A stretch of DNA of 6,587 bases from Xanthobacteraceae bacterium (GCA_030039655.1 JASHVC010000178.1:1-6587); one strand, 5' to 3'. Numbered from the stretch's first letter, positions 1 to 6,440 are shown. Notes: generated from the sequence alone by a model not told the origin. Numbers and translations: made by a program.

Positions 1-180
1 AAGAAGGCCATCGCGGAGTATGCGCGCGATCTTACGGCCGATCTCGCCGCGATGGCCCGAGCCTCAAATCTCCCCACCCTCGCCTATTGGTTGGATCTCT
101 CGCGTGCCGAAGCTGAATGCCTCCTTGAGGCACACTCCGGGAGCGATGAGAGGGAAGCGGCGCGGCGAGAACTCAACTAG
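1..180 (+). CDS. C-terminal end of a small hypothetical protein (partial, start lies left of the window)
   Basis: An open frame runs from base 1 to a TAG at 178-180 and gives 59 residues with no start inside the window that would make a better gene. The peptide is rich in Ala, Arg, Glu and Leu, begins KKAIAEYARDLTADLAAMAR and ends REAARRELN. It should form two or three amphipathic helices, with a central segment LAYWLDLSRAEAE. It has no signal peptide or membrane segment in the visible part, so it is probably cytoplasmic. Its style (short, helical, ending soon after a 'LA-x-x-LD-x-x-x-x-EA' stretch) recalls the many small unnamed proteins of Bradyrhizobium and relatives, but I cannot name a family with certainty. 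It converges on the lipoprotein gene, 53 bases away stop to stop. Confidence 0.68.
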   Translation, partial: KKAIAEYARDLTADLAAMARASNLPTLAYWLDLSRAEAECLLEAHSGSDEREAARRELN

Positions 181-192
181 TGCTCTTTCTCA

Positions 193-208
193 AAGCGTTG
201 TAACGCTT
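193..208. other. Short perfect palindrome in the convergent gap
   Basis: AAGCGT-TGTA-ACGCTT forms a 6-bp stem with a 4-base loop and lies in the 53-base gap between the two converging stop codons. Its position suits a bidirectional transcription end. However, neither strand has a T-run after the stem and the stem is short, so an intrinsic terminator is only a weak possibility. Confidence 0.25.
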
Positions 209-233
209 CGAGCGCGCGCCCGACACCGCCTGT

Positions 234-1943
234 TCAACCACCGCTGCCGCCCACTGTTATTGCGGGGGTAAGGGGCTGCGTTCCTCCAGGAACCGCCATA
301 ATAGTCATGAACAAGGTTATGAGTTGGAAATTCCTCTGCGAAATCTCGTCGTCCCCTGCAATGTAATACCACTCGCCGCGATCGAAATGTGCAACGTAGG
401 CGTCCGCGGGCAGACTGTCGCTGTGGATGATGAGTATATAGCGCCTGAGACCCTCTAGCCTGTTGTTATACAAGACGAAGTCCTCGTCAGTGACATTGTT
501 TGGCGCATAAATAAAAGGCGTGTCCTGGTTGAAGAAGCACTTATCCAGGCGGAAGAGGGCCGGATCCGAGTTATAAAGCGCGAGCCACGCCTCTAGGTCA
601 CTGTCTCTTTTGTTGTTGTATTTTGTGTTTTCTAGCTCCCCCTTGTTTTTTTGCGTCGCCTTATCGTTTCGTCGACCCCCCTGAGCTTCTTGGCTAGGAT
701 TCTCTTCGGATGACGGATTCTCTCGGCACTCTCCTGACTCATCAGACGGCAACAGGGTAAAGAAGACCAAGGATTTCTCTGGATCATCCTTGAAGTTATT
801 CCACGGATGAGTGTCGAGAGACCGGATAGTGTGATAGCAGGTAGGAGTTACGAAGCCGATTTGGGTGCCTGCTTCCGTTGAATTCTTAAGAATGCCGATA
901 GCTGAATAAGTTCTCAGCACAGGCGCACCGCTAATAAGATGGGCTGCGGTCATCTTGTCAGGCGTCATCGGCTTGGTACGCAACTCGATTCGGTCGGGCG
1001 CTGCATTGGTGCATTTGCCTGCAGCGCACATCGGGCCCGGCTTTTGCGCAGGTGCTGCTTGGGTCCCCGCGTAAATCCTGAGGACTCGATTCCAGATTTT
1101 TCTTGTTGCCTTGTCCCTTTCCGTCAACCTCTTATTAACAGTCAAGGTCACTTGAGGATCGCCCCCCGGTGTCCCGTGAGAGTCGCCGTAACAAGCGACG
1201 GGGCTCGGGTGGGGTATCGCCGCTGGCAGATGGTAGAGGACCAAGGTGTCGGTCGTCGTGCTCGTGCTGGTCTTGTTGGTCACTTCCAAGGTGACGTTTC
1301 CAGAACTGCTTTTCTTGAGGGTACCGCTCGCCGTCGAATCGTTCCCCTTGGTGAGTTCGGATTTTTCGGCGACCAACTCCAGGCGTTGATATTTGCCAAG
1401 ATAGCCAATGCTACTGAGCACGGCACCAAATTCATAAGCATCGAACGTCAGATAAGCTGCCGAAAAATCCAACAGCGGAATTGCACCCCAATTTGAATCA
1501 TATAATGACGCTAGCGCATCGGGGCTGACAGGCGTGGCCAGTTGCTCGACCAGCGCCTGGCCGAGGAGCGGCTGGTAGCGGACCAGAGGTGATTCCGTAT
1601 AGGTTACACCCCCGCCGACGTTGCCTATTTGGCCGTTGATTGTACCCGCGCTTGTGCTTTTGACCCCGGCAATAGCACCGATATCGGCCAAGGCGCCGTT
1701 GGCCGTGCCGGAAAACGTGGTCGTCGCATCCACCTCGGTCACGTCCATGAACGTGGTCGGTTCACGGTGTTTTATCCGAATGATGTTCGCGAGGGTCTGC
1801 TCCTTCGAGGTCTGTTGGATGATGTGATTGTAGCGATCGCGGCCTTGGTCGATCGCAATCGGACCGACGTTCTGGCAGCCGCCGAAGAGGCTCAAGGTCC
1901 CCGCAAGGACAACGCACTTGGCAATACGCACGACAACGCACAC
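234..1943 (-). CDS. Large predicted lipoprotein of unknown function (569 aa)
   Basis: The start is GTG at 1943, preceded by GGGGGA at 1951-1956 with a 7-base spacer. A second GTG four codons later is too far from this site. The N-terminus has a basic residue pair (R6, K9), a hydrophobic core and SLFGGC ending at C23, a lipobox with the less usual Phe at -3, so a lipid-anchored envelope protein is likely. Residues 26-70 hold a motif I associate with uncharacterised proteobacterial proteins: GP-x-AID-x-GR-x-x-YN near 27-39, then an 'NIIRIKHREPTTFMDVTEV' segment at 53-71. Residues 75-115 are Gly/Ala/Thr-rich. A second conserved-looking block, EWYYIAGDDEISQRNFQLI at 524-542, is followed by a short hydrophobic stretch and a Pro/Gly-rich tail. 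Residues 404-450 are a hydrophilic Glu/Asn/Lys/Ser insert. No enzymatic motif is visible. It lies 265 bases downstream of the repeat-protein gene on the same strand and may act with it, but that is inference. Confidence 0.85.
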   Translation of the reverse strand: MCVVVRIAKCVVLAGTLSLFGGCQNVGPIAIDQGRDRYNHIIQQTSKEQTLANIIRIKHREPTTFMDVTEVDATTTFSGTANGALADIGAIAGVKSTSAGTINGQIGNVGGGVTYTESPLVRYQPLLGQALVEQLATPVSPDALASLYDSNWGAIPLLDFSAAYLTFDAYEFGAVLSSIGYLGKYQRLELVAEKSELTKGNDSTASGTLKKSSSGNVTLEVTNKTSTSTTTDTLVLYHLPAAIPHPSPVACYGDSHGTPGGDPQVTLTVNKRLTERDKATRKIWNRVLRIYAGTQAAPAQKPGPMCAAGKCTNAAPDRIELRTKPMTPDKMTAAHLISGAPVLRTYSAIGILKNSTEAGTQIGFVTPTCYHTIRSLDTHPWNNFKDDPEKSLVFFTLLPSDESGECRENPSSEENPSQEAQGGRRNDKATQKNKGELENTKYNNKRDSDLEAWLALYNSDPALFRLDKCFFNQDTPFIYAPNNVTDEDFVLYNNRLEGLRRYILIIHSDSLPADAYVAHFDRGEWYYIAGDDEISQRNFQLITLFMTIMAVPGGTQPLTPAITVGGSGG

Positions 1944-1950
1944 GACGGCT

Positions 1951-1956
1951 TCCCCC
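1951..1956 (-). promoter_or_regulatory. Ribosome binding site deciding the GTG start of the lipoprotein gene
   Basis: GGGGGA on the minus strand sits 7 bases before the GTG at 1943. This favours that GTG over the alternative GTG at 1931 and keeps the full signal peptide. Confidence 0.6.
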
Positions 1957-2014
1957 AGGATCGCCGTTCGAGAAAAGACACTGTCAAGTTTAGGCGGTTA
2001 TGAAATTCTTTTCG

Positions 2015-2076
2015 GTTGGCGGCTTTCCGCCGTCCAACAAGCCCCGCTGCCCGCGCGCTGTTTTTTCCCTCAGCGC
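2015..2076 (-). other. Two hairpins in the presumed leader of the lipoprotein mRNA
   Basis: Hairpin A (2055-2076) is GCGCTG / CAGCGC, a perfect 6-bp stem whose 10-base loop reads AGGGAAAAAA on the transcribed strand. Hairpin B (2015-2038) has GGCGG / CCGCC around a 4-base loop at 2018-2031. It can be redrawn with a GTTGG / CCAAC outer stem and a small bulge. Neither is followed by a T-run in the direction of transcription, so they are not intrinsic terminators. They would sit in the leader between the promoter near 2091-2118 and the start codon at 1943. A role in mRNA stability or translation control is possible but unproven, and I recognise no riboswitch class. Confidence 0.35.
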
Positions 2077-2090
2077 TTACCCACATACCC

Positions 2091-2118
2091 AAGATAAACA
2101 ACCATCGCGCTATGTCAA
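2091..2118 (-). promoter_or_regulatory. Sigma-70-like promoter for the lipoprotein gene
   Basis: Read on the minus strand, a perfect -35 box TTGACA (2118-2113) is followed after 16 bases by TATCTT (2096-2091), four matches of six to the -10 consensus. Transcription would start near 2084 and give a leader of about 140 nt before the GTG at 1943. This suggests the lipoprotein gene can be transcribed independently of the repeat-protein gene upstream, although read-through is not excluded because no terminator is visible between them. Confidence 0.5.
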
Positions 2119-2208
2119 GCGAGATTGCACTCGAGGGGGGCCGACGATTGATCCAAAGCTTCGGACGCGCCGCTAAGACGGAACGCTGAGGGCGGAGAGC
2201 GAAGCGGG

Positions 2209-3789
2209 TCACTTGACGGCGGGAGAACCCGTCTCAGTCGTGACTTTTACCGTAATGGTTACTTCGCCGGCATTGTTTGTCGTGCTTGTTTTAATGGCTG
2301 CGCCTTCTTCTTCAGCGTTTTTTACAGTAATGAGCGTTGGCTTGATGGCTTTGCAAGTCCAGTATCTGTCTGCTATCCCCCTGACCGCCGAGCCGATAAA
2401 TTTCTGGCGCATTACTCCACTTTGCAAGTCGATTGTCACCTCGTCGGTCTGTTTTTTATCCTGACCGCATCTAACCCAACGCACGGCTTTATCTGTGAAA
2501 TCTGCATTTTCCCAGGTCTCACAGTAAACGAAGCCCTTTTCATCCAGGGCACATGTTTTCTCAGGGCAGTTTTTCGCACCGGGCTTTTCGGGGCGGAATC
2601 TAGCGTTGCGATATGTCACCCTGTTGGCGGCTTGATCTAAAATGTAAGTGGCTTCCGGTGCGCCGCGATCGCAGTTAAGCGTCACGCGCTGTTGTGCAAC
2701 TTTTACATTCCTTTCTTTCACATCGACCTCGCATGGGAGCGTGATCCATGCGCTGTTATCGGCTGATGCAACTTTCGCACCGGCGCTGCAATTGAGGGTG
2801 ACTTTTTCTGCCGGATCGGCCTTTGCCTGCAGTTCAACTTTGACGATCGCCCCACACTTGAGGGCGATCGTCACGCCATTGTTGCCTAGCGCAGACTGGT
2901 CGACCGTTGCATCGCGATCACATTTGGCGTCATTTTTTTCCGGTAGTGCAAATTTTACATCATCGCACTTAAGCTTGATTGTTGTGCCATTGTCGCCTGG
3001 CGCGGCCTCGCCAACTTCTGCAGTGGGACCGCAGTCAAGGGTGATCTTGTGTCGTGGGTCCATTTGTGTCTGCAGTTCAACTCGTACATCACCACCGCAG
3101 TCAAGCCTGATTGTTGCGCTATTGTCGGTCGATGCAGGCTGGTCAACTTTCGCGCTAGGGCCGCAGTCGAGGGTGAGTTCTTTTGCCTTGTCGACCTTTG
3201 GCAGCAGTTCAACTGTTACATTGGCGCTGCACTTAAGCCTGATTATTGGGCTCTTGTTGCCCGCCGCGGGCTGGTCAACTTTCGCACTGGAGCCACAGTT
3301 GAGAGTGATCGCTTTTGCCTGATCGACTTTTGGCAGCAGTTTAACTTTAACATCGGCGCCGCACGTGAGCCTGATCGTCACGCTATTGTCGGGCGCCGAC
3401 GGGGCAACTTTTGCGCCGGCATCGCATTTAACGGTGGTTGGCAGCTCCACTCTTAAGTCGGCGCCGCAGTTGAGCTCGATCGTTGCGCTATGGTCACCTG
3501 GTCGGATTCCCGCAGTGGGATCGCAGTTGACAGTGACCTTTTCGACCTTTTCGACCTGGTCCATTTTTGCGATCAGTTCAACTACTACGTCGGCGTGGCA
3601 CTTGAGGCTGATCGTTGCGCCATTATCGGCTGGTGCGACTTTCGCACTGGGCCCGCAGTTGAACATGATCTTTCGTTCCTGGTCGGCTTTCGCAGGCGCA
3701 TCACACGAGACTGCGTAGAACACGACGGCAAACGTTAGGGTCGCCAGCACAAGCATGCGCGCCTGGAGAATTGTCCGAACCGACGACAT
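2209..3789 (-). CDS. Exported cysteine-paired repeat protein of unknown function (526 aa)
   Basis: The chosen start is ATG at 3789 because GGGAGAGGG lies directly before it (GGAG with a 7-base spacer). An in-frame ATG 16 codons upstream has no ribosome site. Residues 1-36 form a signal peptide: R5 and R11, a hydrophobic core at about 12-27, then either YAVSC (lipobox-like, C29, with Asp at +2) or signal peptidase I cleavage after AKA at 36. Residues 41-360 contain eight repeats, each with two Cys 19-22 residues apart and a pattern of [VI]T[LV][ND]C-G-x-x-A-x-V, then [IL]-x-L-x-C-[GS]-A-x-V-x-VEL. A ninth first-half repeat (VTLNC, C373) opens a C-terminal domain (about 368-482) with C373, C408, C413, C423, C441 and C479. 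The tail (483-526) is Thr/Ala-rich. The likely mature chain has 22 Cys, an even number that fits disulfides formed outside the cytoplasm. The repeats look beta-rich. I recognise no family. Binding or structural roles at the cell surface are possible, and no catalytic motif is visible. Confidence 0.85.
   Translation of the reverse strand: MSSVRTILQARMLVLATLTFAVVFYAVSCDAPAKADQERKIMFNCGPSAKVAPADNGATISLKCHADVVVELIAKMDQVEKVEKVTVNCDPTAGIRPGDHSATIELNCGADLRVELPTTVKCDAGAKVAPSAPDNSVTIRLTCGADVKVKLLPKVDQAKAITLNCGSSAKVDQPAAGNKSPIIRLKCSANVTVELLPKVDKAKELTLDCGPSAKVDQPASTDNSATIRLDCGGDVRVELQTQMDPRHKITLDCGPTAEVGEAAPGDNGTTIKLKCDDVKFALPEKNDAKCDRDATVDQSALGNNGVTIALKCGAIVKVELQAKADPAEKVTLNCSAGAKVASADNSAWITLPCEVDVKERNVKVAQQRVTLNCDRGAPEATYILDQAANRVTYRNARFRPEKPGAKNCPEKTCALDEKGFVYCETWENADFTDKAVRWVRCGQDKKQTDEVTIDLQSGVMRQKFIGSAVRGIADRYWTCKAIKPTLITVKNAEEEGAAIKTSTTNNAGEVTITVKVTTETGSPAVK
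2710..3669 (-). repeat. Eight-copy coding repeat, basic period 44 codons (132 bp)
   Basis: First cysteines of the units fall at residues 45, 89, 122, 165, 209, 253, 290 and 334, and second cysteines at 64, 108, 143, 187, 231, 275, 312 and 353. Spacing between units is 44, 33, 43, 44, 44, 37 and 44 residues. Units two and six are short because the linker between units is missing. Linkers carry a K/Q-x-D-x-x-x-K pattern such as LPKVDQAKA and LPKVDKAKE. Units four and five are the most alike. A 17-base identity (GGCTGGTCAACTTTCGC on the plus strand) occurs at 3137-3153 and 3269-3285, exactly 132 bases apart, which points to a fairly recent tandem duplication. Confidence 0.9.
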
Positions 3790-4366
3790 CAGCCCTCTCC
3801 CATTGTCCTGAACAATTGACGCACAGGCCGCGACCATCGCGGAACTCCCGGCCGCAACTTCGGCTGGAAATTCGTAAACACGGTATCAAAGGGCGAGTGT
3901 CTGCGTCCACGGATGGCCGTCAGTCACGCGTACATACCCCCGATATTTCTGTGACCATGCTCGCGCGGAGTAACGAACTTGGTACAGGATGTCGCGTGGC
4001 CCCAAGCCATTGGGTCTCCGACGTGCGGGCCATTCCGAGCGACAGAACGCCGCGCCCGGTGCGGTCGGCGCAATCGTGGCTTGGAGCTGAAGGTACGTCT
4101 GATCCCAGCCGCGGGAACTAGCTCGTTGCCTGCACTACCGATTCCGCCGCGGGCATCATGGAAACGGACGGTGCTCACGCAAAAAGCGACCGCGTCGCCA
4201 GGGTTCGTCGTAACCACTGATTAGGTGCAACAGGCCCATCCTGAGGGGCTTTGGTTTCAGTCGTCGCTACCTATCTAAAGAGCTGGCAACCGTTTCGAGG
4301 TCTTGACGAAAACCACCCCGAATGGTTGACTCCAGAGATTACGTCGACTTTTGAAGGATTTGTCAG
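3790..4366. other. 577-base intergenic region with no convincing gene
   Basis: This lies between the divergent starts of the repeat-protein gene and the small exported-peptide gene, so it should hold promoters for both. I found no -35/-10 pair good enough to call on either strand. Open frames at 3924-4217 (minus) and 3979-4224 (plus) exist, but both are Arg/Pro-rich, overlap each other, lack ribosome sites and read like random GC-rich frames. An imperfect stem, AGGCCC / GGGGCT with one mismatch, lies near 4231-4251 and is followed by TTGGTTT. It is terminator-like on the plus strand but weak. The region may be plain spacer or the remains of a decayed gene. Confidence 0.5.
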
Positions 4367-4585
4367 ATGTCGCAAACTCAAAGAACACGCAAGATCGCCG
4401 TGATCGCGGCGGGTGCGGCCGTTGCGCTCTCCACTGTTCTGCTGACAAACCGGCCCGGCATGGCCAGTGTACGGCTGACATTGGTCCAGTCTTCATTGCG
4501 AGACGGTGCGATTAACGCCAAACATATGGCCAAAGCATCGGAACGGGTCCGGCTGGCGTGCAACAGCAACCATTGCGACCCCTGA
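4367..4585 (+). CDS. Small predicted exported or membrane-anchored peptide (72 aa), unknown function
   Basis: The ATG at 4367 has GAAGGA at 4353-4358 with an 8-base spacer, a good ribosome site. The peptide opens with a basic N-terminus (R6, R8, K9), a hydrophobic segment at about 10-26 and then NRPGMAS. It could be a signal peptide cut after GMA at 33, or an uncleaved anchor. The remaining 39 residues are polar, and C65 and C70 sit at the end in LACNSNHC, a spacing that would allow a small disulfide loop or metal site. I recognise no family. The gene stands alone, 577 bases from the divergent repeat-protein gene and 157 bases from the convergent transglycosylase stop. Support is the ribosome site plus the signal-like N-terminus. 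With only 72 codons, a chance frame cannot be excluded. Confidence 0.5.
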   Translation: MSQTQRTRKIAVIAAGAAVALSTVLLTNRPGMASVRLTLVQSSLRDGAINAKHMAKASERVRLACNSNHCDP

Positions 4586-4590
4586 ACGGC

Positions 4591-4748
4591 TGTCGTGGTG
4601 GCTAGCTAAATCAATCCAGTCGACGGACCGCATAGGCTCGTCGAGATTGACCACCAATTTGACGTCCAGCCGGTTAGGTTAACTCCGCTAGAACGGCCAC
4701 GACACTGAGTGCACCCGGACTGGTGAGCGGCTTCATTCAGCCTCAGTG
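4591..4748. other. Inverted repeats in the convergent gap before the transglycosylase stop
   Basis: TGTCGTGG at 4591-4598 is matched by CCACGACA at 4697-4704 (8 bp, long loop). CACTGAG at 4703-4709 is matched by CTCAGTG at 4742-4748 (7 bp, 32-base loop), which overlaps the end of the transglycosylase gene. No T-run follows either. They could contribute to transcript ends between the two converging genes, but arms this short can occur by chance. Confidence 0.22.
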
Positions 4749-6089
4749 CTGGCGCAGACGATCAAGAACCTCACTCGAGGCGAAGCCGTCCGGGATCTGG
4801 CCGATCGACGTCTGATAATTGCGTATGGCGAGACGGGTCGCCGGGCCGATGAGCCCATCGGGCGCGCCGATGACGAAGCCGTGTGCCGCTAGGAGCTGTT
4901 GCAGCTCATAGCGCTCCTGCAGCGTGAGCACTCGCTCGTCGCGCGGCCAGGCCTGCACCAGCGGCGCGCCGCCGCGCAGCCGGTCGGCCAGATGCCCGAT
5001 CGCCAGCGCGTAGGCCTCGGCCGGATTGTATTTCATGATGACGTGGAAATTCTGCAGCATCAGGAAAGCCGGGCCGTGCGCCCCCGCGGGCAACAACAGC
5101 GTGGCGCCATCGGTAGGGCGCGGATACGGCTTGCCGTCGGCGCGGCGCACACCGAGACCTTCCCACTGATGCACTGACAGGGAATGCGAGTCGGCGGCCG
5201 TGTAATTGAAATTTGCCGGCAGCGTGACTTCGTAACCCCAGGTCTGGCCTGCGACCCAGCCGTCCATTTTCAGATTGTTGGCCGTAGACGCGATCATGTC
5301 GGGAATGGAATCGACCACGTCGCGGCGACCGTCGCCGTCGAAGTCGACGGCGTAGCGCTTGAACGAAGTCGGCATGAATTGCGTCGGGCCGAAAGCGCCG
5401 GCCCAGGAACCGACCAAGCGATCGGCCGGGACGTCGCCGCGATGCAGGATTTCCAGCGCCGACAAAAACTCTTCGCGGAAGTAATCGCGACGGCGGCCGA
5501 CGCAGGCGAGCGTGGCGGTGGAGCGCAGCACTGGGCGATCGCCGCCGAGCGTGCTGTAGTTGGATTCCACGCCCCAAATTGCCGCCACGATATAGCGGTC
5601 GACGCCGTAGGTGCGCTCGACCGACGTAAAGGTTGGCGCGTATTGAGCGAGCAGCGCGCGCCCGCGGCCGATGCGATCGTCGCTCACCAGGAGATCGAGA
5701 TAGTCCCAGGTGGCTTTGGTAAACTCCGGCTGCGCGTCGAGCTTATCCATAATGCTGAGATCAGGCGTCAACCCGCTGGTCAAGCGCCGGTAGTCTTCGG
5801 CCGGGATGCCGCGCCGCTCGGCGGCCGGCAATAAGCCCTCGATGCAGTTGCCGAAGTCGGCGGCGGCGGCGCGGATGGCATCGGCGGTCATGCGCGGATC
5901 GCCCGACGCGCCGGATTGCCCGCTCCATTGCGGGGTATCGCCAGGCACGGGAACCGAAGGGGCGGCAGACGGTTGAAACAGCCGGGTCACCCACGAGGCC
6001 GGATTGTCCTGCGCCCGCGCCGGGCCGGCGAAGCAGACGACCAGAAGGAACGCCGCGGCATAACTTGGGATCAGCTTAGGGGTAACCAT
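4743..6089 (-). CDS. mltB: Periplasmic lytic murein transglycosylase, MltB family (GH103), with C-terminal peptidoglycan-binding domain
   Basis: The 448-residue product cleaves the MurNAc-GlcNAc bond of peptidoglycan non-hydrolytically, leaving 1,6-anhydroMurNAc ends, and so acts in cell-wall turnover and remodelling. A signal peptide (1-26, cleavage after ARA) sends it to the periplasm. No lipobox is present, unlike E. coli MltB. The SLT-like catalytic domain spans about 68-375: IWGVESNYSTLGG has the expected catalytic Glu at 175, GSWAGAFGPTQFMPTSF lies at 227-243, and DFDGDGRRDVVDS at 249-261 matches the EF-hand-like calcium loop known from Slt35. Residues about 387-446 form a PG_binding_1 domain (LQ-x-x-L-x-x-xGF, DGLIGPATRLAIRNYQ). 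Length and domain order fit the alphaproteobacterial version of the family. The ATG at 6089 is chosen for the complete signal peptide, though no clear Shine-Dalgarno sequence precedes it. It is divergent from galU and intact. Confidence 0.95.
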   Translation of the reverse strand: MVTPKLIPSYAAAFLLVVCFAGPARAQDNPASWVTRLFQPSAAPSVPVPGDTPQWSGQSGASGDPRMTADAIRAAAADFGNCIEGLLPAAERRGIPAEDYRRLTSGLTPDLSIMDKLDAQPEFTKATWDYLDLLVSDDRIGRGRALLAQYAPTFTSVERTYGVDRYIVAAIWGVESNYSTLGGDRPVLRSTATLACVGRRRDYFREEFLSALEILHRGDVPADRLVGSWAGAFGPTQFMPTSFKRYAVDFDGDGRRDVVDSIPDMIASTANNLKMDGWVAGQTWGYEVTLPANFNYTAADSHSLSVHQWEGLGVRRADGKPYPRPTDGATLLLPAGAHGPAFLMLQNFHVIMKYNPAEAYALAIGHLADRLRGGAPLVQAWPRDERVLTLQERYELQQLLAAHGFVIGAPDGLIGPATRLAIRNYQTSIGQIPDGFASSEVLDRLRQH

Positions 6090-6440
6090 GGCGGCCGATA
6101 TTTGTTGGGCGCGGTTTGTGGGGCAGTCGCACCAATACGGTGTGTTCGATATTTGCGACGCACCATCAATACGCCGTTCTTTTCCTTAACGATGGATATA
6201 CGCGACCCTACACGCACTGAGTTCATATGGCAGCAAGGCGAAGATGCTATTGTTACGGAACGCTCGATTCGGCGCCAGCACCGTGTTTCGTTGCCGCTTG
6301 AACTGATCAGGTTGAACCAGCAATTAGGCAAGAATTTGGATAGGAGTTCGGCGAGACCGCCTGCCGAAATTTCCACAACGCACCGCGCCCCGACCGCACT
6401 TCGATAGCCCGCACCATTGAGTTCCAGGGAAGTTGGCCAG
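6090..6440. other. 351-base divergent intergenic region between the transglycosylase gene and galU
   Basis: This should contain the promoters of both genes, but no pair of boxes is strong enough to call. The region is less GC-rich than the flanking genes. A 71-codon frame from an ATG at 6192 (plus) has no ribosome site, and the longer minus-strand frame crosses galU, so neither is annotated. A CACC-AATAC-GGTG mini-palindrome lies near 6130-6142 and is probably incidental. Confidence 0.5.
6426..6430 (+). promoter_or_regulatory. Ribosome binding site of galU
   Basis: AGGGA lies 10 bases before the ATG at 6441. The spacer is slightly long, but the site agrees with the start expected from the family's conserved N-terminus. 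Confidence 0.45.

Noticed and set aside
1960..1988. Second TTGACA on the minus strand just before the lipoprotein gene
   Set aside because: The -10 position 17 bases on reads GCGATC, a poor match, and the start point would fall on the ribosome site.
2067..2192. CCCTCAGCG / CGCTGAGGG 9-bp inverted pair (2067-2075 and 2184-2192)
   Set aside because: The arms are 108 bases apart and one overlaps the better local hairpin at 2055-2076. There is no target-site duplication or transposase to suggest a mobile element.
1892..2212. 106-codon minus-strand frame that overlaps the repeat-protein stop as GTGA
   Set aside because: The stop-start overlap looks like translational coupling. However, the frame runs over the start of the lipoprotein gene, covers its promoter, ribosome site and hairpins, and the peptide has no coherent features.
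2648..3322. Long plus-strand frame (224 aa) antisense to the repeat gene
   Set aside because: It is a repetitive shadow of the coding repeats on the other strand. The minus-strand frame has the ribosome site, signal peptide and regular cysteine spacing.
3790..3837. Upstream in-frame ATG that would add 16 residues to the repeat protein
   Set aside because: There is no ribosome site before it, and it would put a polar segment ahead of the signal peptide. The ATG at 3789 has a strong site.
3924..4217. Minus-strand 97-codon frame in the large intergenic region
   Set aside because: It has no ribosome site, its Arg/Pro/Gly-rich composition is typical of random GC-rich frames, and an equally long frame overlaps it on the other strand.
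4906..5577. 223-aa frame inside the transglycosylase gene
   Set aside because: It is an Arg/Pro-rich shadow in another frame of a well-supported enzyme gene.
6192..6407. 71-codon plus-strand frame upstream of galU
   Set aside because: The peptide composition is not implausible, but there is no Shine-Dalgarno sequence before the ATG and it sits in the likely galU promoter region.
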